A DNA stretch of 64,000 bases, from positions 11,484,753 through 11,548,752 of the forward strand of contig NC_049992.1 of NCBI RefSeq assembly GCF_000003815.2, read 5' to 3'. This document shows, one piece after another, positions 14,401 to 23,500 of the stretch (position 1 is the first letter of the stretch; every line of letters begins with the position of its first letter). The notes under the pieces were generated by a model. That model was not told where the DNA came from and ran no database searches. It saw only the letters and a list, made by a program, of their open reading frames with translations. The translations under genes were made by a program, and so were the position numbers. The stretch is from Branchiostoma floridae (Eukaryota; Chordata; Leptocardii; Amphioxiformes; Branchiostomatidae).

Positions 14401-14987
14401 TTGTTGACATCAATCTTATATCTCTTATAACTATGCTATCAATTGGAACCATTTAACTGAAAACCGCATCATTTTGTCTTGACTTTTACACACCAAAGAC
14501 GACAGGCTAAATGTGAAAATATATTTGGAAATCTAAGAGCTCATGCAGCAGCATTTACATTCTACTTCCCTGATCGTTTTCAATCTTCCAGCCACTTTAA
14601 AATCATGATCCTGGGAGCCCTTCCAAGAACAACAAAGTTTGTAATAGAAGAGCAAAATTTTGTGCTAGAATTATGCACACTTTGGGTGTGTCTGAACACA
14701 ACAACCCTTCTAGCATTAGTCCCAATTAGATCCTGGCTTTGAAATATGCCATTTACCATTTGTCTATCCACAGGAGGCTGAAAATATTCTTAGAAAGCAG
14801 TTCCAAACTTTGTAAAACATTCCCTGTTTTTTTACCCATGAACAGAAAACAACCCTGATGATTTATTGAAAATAGTCATTGTAGCAAAAGGTAAAACCTT
14901 ACCTTGTCTCCCTTCAGCCAAAGGTGACTCCAGCAAGCATACCACAGAGAAGACCACCACAGCCTTGAAGAAACTATGCCAAACCAT
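133..14987 (-). CDS. Adhesion-GPCR-like receptor, 5' part (26 exons; 3' end off window)
   Basis: Exons on the minus strand: 14987-14903, 14307-14147, 13854-13662, 13390-13176, 12787-12652, 11924-11752, 11420-11270, 10906-10741, 10308-10185, 9403-9254, 8868-8754, 8294-8022, 7627-7310, 6838-6572, 6245-6060, 5570-5400, 4876-4712, 4191-4021, 3698-3519, 2965-2768, 2417-2325, 1993-1899, 1586-1395, 1043-975, 714-608, 175-133. All junctions are GT-AG and keep one frame (4197 nt, 1399 residues). The start at 14987 was chosen because it opens directly on a signal peptide (MVWHSFFKAVVVFSVVCLL); an upstream in-frame ATG would bury it. Domains by residue: IgGFc-binding-type 29-428, Asp-rich linker 429-468, FN3 469-842, TSP1 repeats 843-1199, HormR about 1203-1252, GAIN from about 1255. 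HormR followed by GAIN is diagnostic of adhesion GPCRs, so a GPS site and seven membrane helices are expected to the left, outside the window. The TSP1-HormR-GAIN order recalls the BAI (ADGRB) group; the N-terminal half does not. Confidence 0.85.
229..533. mobile_element. MITE with 4-bp target duplication in a GAIN intron
   Basis: A 305-bp element with terminal inverted repeats GCTAAGGGCACAA at both ends, flanked by TTTA at 225-228 and 534-537. Inside is a short palindrome built on CCCACGTTTT...AAAACGTGGG near 290-315. It has no transposase and lies in the intron between the 175-133 and 714-608 exons of the receptor gene. Confidence 0.75.
1200..1356. repeat. Two-copy tandem duplication of about 80 bp in an intron
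   Basis: The stretch CAGTATTTTACCTTCATTC and what follows, through CAAGTACAGGACAT, occurs at about 1207-1272 and again at about 1287-1350 with few changes. It is intronic and non-coding. Confidence 0.75.
1981..2300. repeat. Tandem duplication of about 170 bp overlapping an exon edge
   Basis: 1981-2153 and 2154-2300 share GGTTCCAAA-ACTGA, TTCAATCCCAA-TTACCAAGA, TAAGTACAAAGAATTT and GTGTATCTATTGTGTTG in the same order. The first copy includes the splice acceptor and first bases of exon 22 (1993-1899); in the second the acceptor region has decayed. Confidence 0.75.
2768..6245 (-). CDS. Six thrombospondin type 1 repeats (exons 15-20 of the receptor)
   Basis: Part of the adhesion-GPCR-like gene. 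One repeat per exon: 6245-6060, 5570-5400, 4876-4712, 4191-4021, 3698-3519, 2965-2768. Each has WxxW (C-mannosylation type) and six cysteines in the TSR pattern. Repeats 1, 2, 4 and 5 keep the CxxS/TCG O-fucosylation motif (CSQSCG, CSQSCG, CSVSCG, CPATCG). Repeats 3 and 6 have Glu or Arg in that place (CTLECG, CTRRCG) and should not be O-fucosylated. Confidence 0.93.
6572..9403 (-). CDS. Four fibronectin type III domains (exons 10-14 of the receptor)
   Basis: Part of the adhesion-GPCR-like gene. FN3-1 is split over exons 10 and 11 (PPDLYVDRHSTTELDFSW, then LFPGRKYEFKVIAVD). FN3-2, -3 and -4 each fill one exon (8294-8022, 7627-7310, 6838-6572). They start with the usual PP-D or PP-N strand, carry the core Trp or an equivalent, and have the L-P-x-x-x-Y motif (LQPMTEYQFTV, LLAGANYVMYV, LSVEHEYEIAV). 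FN3 modules are extracellular beta sandwiches that act as spacers or adhesion surfaces. Confidence 0.85.
9541..10090. repeat. Minisatellite, unit about 60 bp, core CCTGTCCTTGGTGCTGAACACC
   Basis: About nine diverged units carry CCTGTCC(C/T)TGGTGCTGAA followed by CACCATTCACACCATG-type sequence. The array lies in the intron between receptor exons 10308-10185 and 9403-9254. Long open frames across it are an effect of the repeat, not genes. Confidence 0.85.
10185..14307 (-). CDS. IgGFc-binding-protein-type N domain (exons 2-9 of the receptor)
   Basis: Part of the adhesion-GPCR-like gene. Translated exons carry the hallmarks I associate with the IgGFc-binding protein N-terminal family: a GTEFLLAFP start, LPTDVLGKEYYVASY in exon 3, SDKPIAVLSG and LPPVYTWGSTFVV in exon 5, a DYPVLVAQYTNGG strand in exon 6, PSMTVIPPVEQY in exon 7, and a closing GVVQYG...SYSYPGGQ in exon 8. 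Exon 9 adds DGLDNDCDGLVDEG, a DxDxDG-like acidic motif that could bind calcium. In FCGBP and invertebrate relatives this region is secreted and mucin-associated; its role on a GPCR ectodomain is inference. Confidence 0.8.
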
Positions 14988-15060
14988 CTTTCCACAAGTT
15001 GTCCCCCTAACTCCCCCCCTGGACATTGGTAACTCTCCCTGCTCACTTATCACTCTGTAA

Positions 15061-17515
15061 AGTTTCCTTTCACAACGGAAGAAACGGTTTGCTCAAAAGA
15101 TGGACATTTTTTTCCAAGGAAATGTGGCTGGCTCGTTTCTTCGTCCGTGGCGCACCTTGATAAAGTCTTGCATGTGATGGAATTTCAGTGACGTTTCTAG
15201 CAACTCATTATGCACCTACCAATGCAAAACTACATGGCACTCTATGCACCACCAAAATAAACTTCAAACTCAAAACACAAACTAACAATAGCAGTTTGGT
15301 TTTTCCTTGAACAGAGGGTGAATATTAAACTCCAAAACAGGACACTATCAACTGAAAGTTTTTGATGTTTGATGTTGAAGAATTTTTGTAAGACCCTCTT
15401 GCCTGACTAGATAGGTGCCAGCAGAGTATATCTTGTTGCCATGGTAATTTTAAGGATGGATGAACAAACAGGATCTTTGCGCCCATCTCATTAATATTTC
15501 ATGTCCTTGCTATTGTCCCAATTCCCATTAGTCTGATTAGAGACCTTGTTGCTGATCAGAGATACTCAGGACTTTTGTCGTTATCTTTGCCAGTCTGAAC
15601 CATAATGTTGTCTTTGCTGTTGTTAACATTCCAAAATACACCAAAAATTCTCACTATGCTTTAAAAAAAAAAATTTCTATAAGTGAAGTTTTCTTTTCTT
15701 CTGCACAAAAATTGATAGTATCTCAAAAATTTGTCCAGAGAGAAAGTGATCATAAGACTAGTTGTTATGATGAATAATTAATACATTCATCATGGCAAGG
15801 TATTAAACATTAAAGCCACAGACACAAAGGATGCTTTTGTACATGATGCTCACTTGGAAGGTGGGTGAGAAAAGTGGAATGATTAAAAGGAAGATGTTTT
15901 GTGGTATGAAAGTAGTCTGGGACAGGCTTTTAACTTAAGGGCTGCCAAAATTAAGTAGGGCAGAAAAGGGGCCAATGACACCCTGCAAATATGTAAAGAA
16001 TATGTGTTTCATCAGTCAGTACCACTATAGACAATGCTAATCCTTGCATCCATTAGAGATATGAGGCACAGCCACAAAATCATCTTGAAGTTCTGTAGTA
16101 CACACTAAATGTTTGGTTTGAGGCTAGACAGACAGGATAATGATATATTTTTATCCTGCCCTGAGTGTGACGACAGTTTGTAATTTTATATGACATTGTG
16201 CTATTTACCATTGTCCTTACAGGTTTCTGTTCGTGAGCCAACCTTGGGTGATTGTCATGAGGACAAAGGTTGCTATGTATGATGTTACAGACAGAACGTT
16301 AAGGATAAGAGATGATAGCATTTGATATTGATAGAGAGGAAACTGTTGGAAATGTACACATGTACATGTACATGTACCATGGCAAGATAGGAGGTCAAGA
16401 AAAATCAAGATAGCTGAAGCCTGAAAGGATTAGAGGAAAAGGTTACACAGAAAATATCAAGACTTATTCTATTCCCTTTGACATTGAACAATTACATGTA
16501 TTTAGACTGCATTGAAATTTGAAGAAGATATTTTCAGCAATTTTATTTGCCTCTTTCTTGATGTATTTCTTTCATTTAGTTAATTCAAGATCCTTTCCAC
16601 ACTTCATGGTTCATAACCACAGCAAATGCTAATAAAAAAGAAATGTCCAAACTTGTACAGAAACCTCTGTGATATTAAGATTTCTTATACTCTATGGTTT
16701 CTTTCAGTGCTAACTTATAAGATGTACATTTTAGTTCATTTGAGATTGCACATGGAGCTTTATTATGAATGTACAATGCAATGACCTCTATACACTTGTG
16801 ATTTTGAACTATTTTGATCAAGATGTTGCTATACACAAAAATAATTTGAAGGCTTTTCAATTCATAGAATGAAGCCCTCTAGCATTTGCAATTATCTCTA
16901 TTGCAGCTTTCAATAAAAAAATACAATATCAACTTTAATTTGGATTGATTATCTTAGTCAAATGTATAAGAACATAGGCCATAACAAAATAATAAACTAA
17001 ATCTAAAGAATTGGACACAGTACAGATAAATAGCTTTCATCTTTTTTTATAGCCTGGCATTCAGTCTACTTGTTTGATGACTTTTGAATTGTGTGATTTT
17101 TATCATCAAGTTTTGTCTGTTAGACACTAAAAGATATACATGTATGGATATCAACTCTGATAGTTGATTCCTTGATTCCTGTGCATGGTCTTTTGGCACT
17201 GTTTGACTGCTTGAATGTGTTATTGCAACATGGCATTAAGAAGCATTTGTAAAAAAAAATTTGCTAGTTGTATGAAACGCAATAATTGCACTTATGGTAA
17301 TTTGAATAAATATCATACAAATGTACATTTGATTCCAATTCATATATTAGTGTTGCTCATATTGCTATTATGTAGTAATATACAATAGATCTGGGGTGCA
17401 GTAGAATGATGTAACTTTTGTGCTCAATTGGCAGTGGCAAGACCCGGCAAGGAAGACAACTGAAGAATGTTGTTGATGTGTCTTGACTTACACTTGACTT
17501 TCACTGCAGAAGCAG
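15061..17515. other. Intergenic AT-rich stretch
   Basis: It lies between the start of the receptor gene and the end of the membrane-protein gene, both on the minus strand. It should hold the receptor promoter (just above 14987) and the downstream flank of the next gene. I see only poly-A or poly-T runs and a short TACATG repeat near 16357-16378. No convincing exon. Confidence 0.5.
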
Positions 17516-20500
17516 CTACTCCCTTCTAGCAAAGAGGCTAGAAGTCACTTCTGAAACATAAATGTCAAACATCATTCTGATGTTTCCACTTCACTGTGTC
17601 ACTGACAAAAAACAACGGATGTTGTTTGAAATGTCTGACCGTTTCCAAAATCACATTGAGTAACTGCTTTTTGATTCTGATTATTTTTCAAAATGACAAA
17701 GCTATAATAAAGTGAAAACTGAGTGGAATCTTTAAACAAAAATGTGAGAAGGCACAAAGAACAGGTTAGTCTGTTCTCCATATGCATTCAAGTTAGCTAG
17801 CCAAGTTGCTGAACATTAAAAAATTTACAAATACATTGTAATTAAGTTTACCATGTGCATATGAAGTGGCAAGACTACGTCGCCCAGCCCTCTCCAGTTC
17901 CCCAGTCAGTGCCACTGAGTCCACCTGCAGATCCATGATGACAGGACCAGGGCCGCTGGGCACGCCGGATGCCATGGTGAAGATGGATGCAAAGTACACA
18001 AAGCTGAGCAGCATCTGGGAGGAGAGACAAGAAAACAACTTTGAAAAAACAAATTAATGCAGCTTTTCTATTTCCATGGATAGTTACAACAGGTTGATAC
18101 GTTACTGATGAATAAGAATAAAAGACACACTCTGTCTCTTTTTCATAACCCTTGCATGCTTTATTGCTATCGATGTTTCAGTAGCCGTCTGTCACCTTAA
18201 TTCAATTCTCAGTGGTTCACATGGTACTGCAGTTATAGGTGTCACTGCTTACAAAATGCAGTCACAAAAAAATTATTTAAAATCATTATCAAACATAAAG
18301 TACTTACAATTTTTCTGAGGAAGGCGACAGACAGTCAACAAAACATTGGTGGTAATAAATAAAGCAAGGGTTGTGCTAAAAGGCTTCTTATTTATCTTTT
18401 CTAGTTGCTAGGATTTTAGACTTCTAAATATTCTGTGATTTTCATTCAGTAACCATGTCAGCTCGATTTGCTACATTTGATTTAAATTTGTTTACTGACC
18501 TGAACACAGACCACCAGGTAGTTGTACCACTCAGTTGGAACAATGTCACTTGCACCTGTAAAAAAACAATTACAGAATGTATTGACAGGTAATGTGGGTC
18601 CTGATATTCCCAAATAAATCCTTGTGCAGGAAAATCTACATCACTTTTTGTCATTAAACCAGATTTTCACTTGCCATTAGAAGTACAAGTACCTGGACTG
18701 TGATAGTAAATTCATTCTGGGAGTGGAAATTTAAACAAATCAAGCAGACCTACCACAGAGAGTGCCTGTGGACATGGAGAAGAAGACCATCTTGATGAAC
18801 AGGACCACCACCAGTTCTGGTGTCTTAGCATCATCATCATGTACAGCTCTCCAACTCTTGGGCTGAATCAAAACAAAAATACTTTTCAGTACATTAATCT
18901 CCAATCCTGTCTTTAACTCAATCTTTCAGCAACTTTTCATCTACAGAATAGACAACAACCTAGCAGTGATGTTAACTATTAAACAGATCTTTTTTTTGTC
19001 TTCTACGGAGTGTCTTATTCTGTCTTTCTGAAAGCATACGGTGACACTCACCAGTTCTGATACCGTTCTAAAAGTCAACTTTACAGAAGCCACAGGTACA
19101 GCATGCAGCACAATAATGTGCTAACACATTAGCTATGAAGTACAAGTACAGGCATCTAGTGCTAAAGCTTCTCATATTCCATAGCCAGGGTTGGTGCCAC
19201 TGCTGTTATTATCAAATGTCTAAAAACAAGAAGTGAACCGCAGTAACTTTTGTTTTACTTTAAATTTAATCCTTATCATCAATAATCAACAAACATGTGA
19301 GCTCATGTTGCCAAAATTGTACGTAAATTTTACAGTTTTGAACTTCCTTCACTTGTTGAGTGCCATGTCCCGAGCTAGGTTCCGGTAAGCGATTTGCAGA
19401 GAATCGAACGGGGTGAGACTGTTCACGCAGTGAAGGAAATCGCGCGGGTTCGATTCTCTTCACTTGGATGCGGAGCGCGCACGGCGATGGTGAGCCTATA
19501 CTATCGTGCGAGACTATTCCCCTGGTGATGAAACGCGCACGAGCGCGATTCTCATCACTTTAAGGCGGAGCGCGCACGGCGATCGTGAGCCAATACTACC
19601 GGCCTACTAGACAACTTAAACGTTCGAATACTAGTATCTTCACTTCAAGGCGTCGCGCGAACGCCCGTCATTTTGAAAGACGTTGGGTACGGGTGCTGAC
19701 ACATTTTTGACAGCGATACTTGTCGATAACGTATAGTAAGACTCACTCTGAATTCTCATTTCTGAGTTGGAATTTAACCCTTCGCCGAGAATGTAGTAAC
19801 GTTACTAATCACGTAAGTCGGCAACAAAACAGAGACAAATAGTTCACGTAAAACCAACATTGTTTGTTTTTTTCCTACTAAAACCTTCTACATAACCGCC
19901 TTACATACCACTGCAAATTCATAACGTTACATGAAATATATACAAATACATCATACCTATCCTGTGTATTCAGTTTCTAACTACATAGTAGAACTAGAAG
20001 TTATGTTAGTTAAGCCAACAGAACTTGAACAGATACGCAGAGATTAAAATCTCAGAGTATGGCTGCGTCGGTCCACTGCCCGACGACCAGGAACGTCCGA
20101 TGGCGACGCTCCGACCCAGGAACAGGAACTTCATGCCGAGTTGCACCCTTGAAATCCCTTGACGACCAGCCAGCGGATAAAACCCAAATTCCTATCTACC
20201 GATATACTACTACCGATGTAGCTATACAGCTAGCGATGATTAACTAAGGGATATCAACTTATCTAGAAATAGTAACTGAAAGTAGCCGGTAAAAATTGGA
20301 AAGGTCTATTATTATAGCGGATAAACGTCTCACATGGGTGTCTGGTTAAGTTTATTGAAGGAAACAAAGTGACAATTTAAATATTTCATACGGTTGTTAA
20401 ATGTTGCTCCATATTCAAGGAAGCTGGTCAAATTACTTATATTTTGTAAAAAGTTTATTTGATATATCTTGATACGCTTCTCCCCTGCTATTATAATTAG

Positions 20501-23500
20501 AACGTCCCCTAAATCGTGGGAATCCCCAGTACAGAAGTTCGCTACATGGAAGTTGTACTGGGTGGCGGTCCTTTGATCGAGTATCATATGTGCCGCGCCG
20601 ACGTCAATCAATTTTGAAAGCACAACTGCGTGTCATGCAATGCATGACGGTATAGCATCAGTTGTCGGTAGAAATAAATATTTGTATGCCTTGTAGTAAA
20701 TGCACCAAACATTAGTGTCTTCTCCCTTTAAACTGGTGCATGGGTAATGTTTTGTAAGAAAAGTGGTGAGAATGGGTATCAGTCTAAAATATACACTTTG
20801 AAGGGATAGTCGATATCGACGGCGTGGGACGGACAGGATGCCCACGAAAGTGCGTGCGTCGCCCGTCTGAAAAAGGGCATTAATGAATCACATGTACCGG
20901 TATCATTTCTATATGTTCTTTACTGCGCTGTATATAAACGAGACTGATATAATTATGTGTAATCACTTGGAAAAGTAAATAATACACACGTACATGTGCA
21001 TCGTCTGAATGAAAATGTAACAGGAAATCGCATGTGGGAGAAACGTCCACAAAGACGGGAAAAGACATGATAGATAGGAAATGATGATAGGAAATATATG
21101 TCAGGAAACTTCTAGAAAATGTTTCCAGGGTACTTATTATTAGCATTGGGTACTTTGATAGACTTTGAGACTTTAAATGTACTTAGCTTTAATATGCACT
21201 ACCACTAAGGAAGATATTTATACAAAGACGAAATAGATTAGAATGAAAGTTTCCGTAACAAAATGACCGGACCCGTTCACAAATCGGCTACGTATGAAAT
21301 TTCAAACGTAACAGCAGTCGTTGGGATTGTCATGCCTTATAGGACTACACAGCTAGCCGACTCGGCGGTGCGTTAAGGTCAAGGCCACCGTGCCCCCGCT
21401 CACAGCGCACCGAGACGCCGGCGCTATAAAATACCTGCAAAGAAAAAAGTTGAAGTTTTAAGTCATGAATCGACTAGAGCTTCCAGATCAATAAAATTGC
21501 GACTCAGTAAACTTCATACGTCGGTAGGTATGGCCAAGGAGGTTATATAAGCATAACCTACTTGGTATGGCATTTTCGCCTGAGCGACAGTCAGGCAACT
21601 TTTAACAGGGAATATCCATATCCACAGCTGAAGATTTCACATTAAAAACACGATTTCCTGCGAAGTTTCCTGCCACGCCTGGTGCATGATGGTATAGCTT
21701 GGGTGGGAAAAGCCGCCATTTTTCTTGTTTTGTTAACGCTACGTCGCAGCGTAAGTGAGCAAACCCGCTGTTGTGTTACTGGAATATGGGCAATGTTTGG
21801 CGAGGAATATAATTATGCGTATCTATAGATAATATACACCCATGAAAGAACATTGGACACTTTCATTTTATTTTTCAATTCGACTTTTATGTCCACGAAC
21901 CAGACCGGAAGAGTCACTCAAAAACTAGTATACGATCTCAGAGTCAAAATACGTATATAGGTAAGCTTCGAGTATTTCAAATATACAGAAACAGAGCATC
22001 TTCATGAAGACCAAGAAGCTTTAATAGTAACGTAATATGGTTCATAATGTCTTTTAGTTTTTAGGATTGTCATGCTTTGACTACAGCGAAACGACTCGGG
22101 TGGACTGACGGCCGGGGCCGACATAGCCTGGATTCCATACCCCAACCTCAAGATATATCTTTCGTGTTGGGGTCTGGCAACATGGCTGTAGAAAGGTTCT
22201 CGAAGGCCCGTTGATCAGTGGGAGGAGAACCTAGGATTGATGACCACTCTCACCACAGGTAGCCAGCTACAACACACCACAGTTGGTCAGCAGGCTATCA
22301 CAGTAGCGAATCAGCTACGTTATGGATTCAAAAAGGACAGTTGGGGGTCTTTAACCAATCATGGCAGGGGTGTAATTACCTCCTGCTGATCCTGTGTTGT
22401 TCTATTGGTGGGGTTTTTTGCCCACTATAAGGTGCAAAATTGAGAAGACTTCCTATCCCATCCGGCCAGACCCCTGCACGATAGATACTTGAGATCGGGC
22501 TGGGGTTTGGTAACCAGGCTAGGGCCGACAAGGTCACTGTGAGCGGCTCCGCTCAGTGAGCGCACCCAAGTTCGCCGACGCTATGAAAATATTTGCCTAG
22601 CAAAGTGAAAATTATAGTCATGAGATCGACTAGAGCTCCAAGGTCGTTAAAAGTGTTCTACGAGCCCAATCTACACAAATGATGTACTGAGTATATGTGG
22701 TGCCTAAACTAGGGGATGTGCCGAGTTGTCCTGATACCGCCGTGCGCGCTCCGCCTTCAAGTGATGAGAATCGCGCTCGTGCGCGTTTCATCACCCGGGG
22801 AATCGTTTCGCACTGTAGTACAGGCTCACTGCCATCGCCGTGCGCGCTCCGCATCCAAGTGAAGAGAATCGAACCCGCGCGATTTCCTTCACTCCGTGAA
22901 CAGTCTCACCCCGTTCGATTCTCTGCAAATCGCTTACCTGTTCTTACCTGATGTCCCACCTCTAGTCTGTAGGTGCATGTGTACAGCCCAGCAAACAGCA
23001 GCACAGTGGACAGGTAGGACTGGCCCAGGAACGAGGCACTGGCTTTGTGTTCATACAGCTGCTGAGTCAGCTTCACTGTGGAAAATTACATAAACTTCCA
23101 GTCTCCATCATTACAATCCTGAAATGTACATGCATATCTTAGATACGCCAAAAATATCTTCATTTACACCTAATGAACATATGAATACGAGTATATTTGA
23201 ATGGGACTTTCTATGACTGGCCCAGGTAGGAGGCACTGGCTCTGTGTTCACTTTTCACTGGCTGATGCTCCAACCCAATAACCTGGCAACATGACTGCCA
23301 AAGGATTCAACTCAATTCACTTATATAACAATGCTGCATAGCACATAGCGTGTATGTTTTAACGTTTTGACTATGATTGTTTAGCAAACTTATTGTACAT
23401 ATTGTACCCAATTCAGGGAGGCTTGTATAGCTCCCCCTGCCTATGTACTTTTGAGGAATGATAATAAATGTTTCTACTTACAATGCCAATGAAAAACCTC

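Noticed and set aside
14832..15053. Receptor start at an upstream in-frame ATG (15053 or 15026)
   Set aside because: It would place about 22 polar residues before the signal peptide; the ATG at 14987 opens directly on it.
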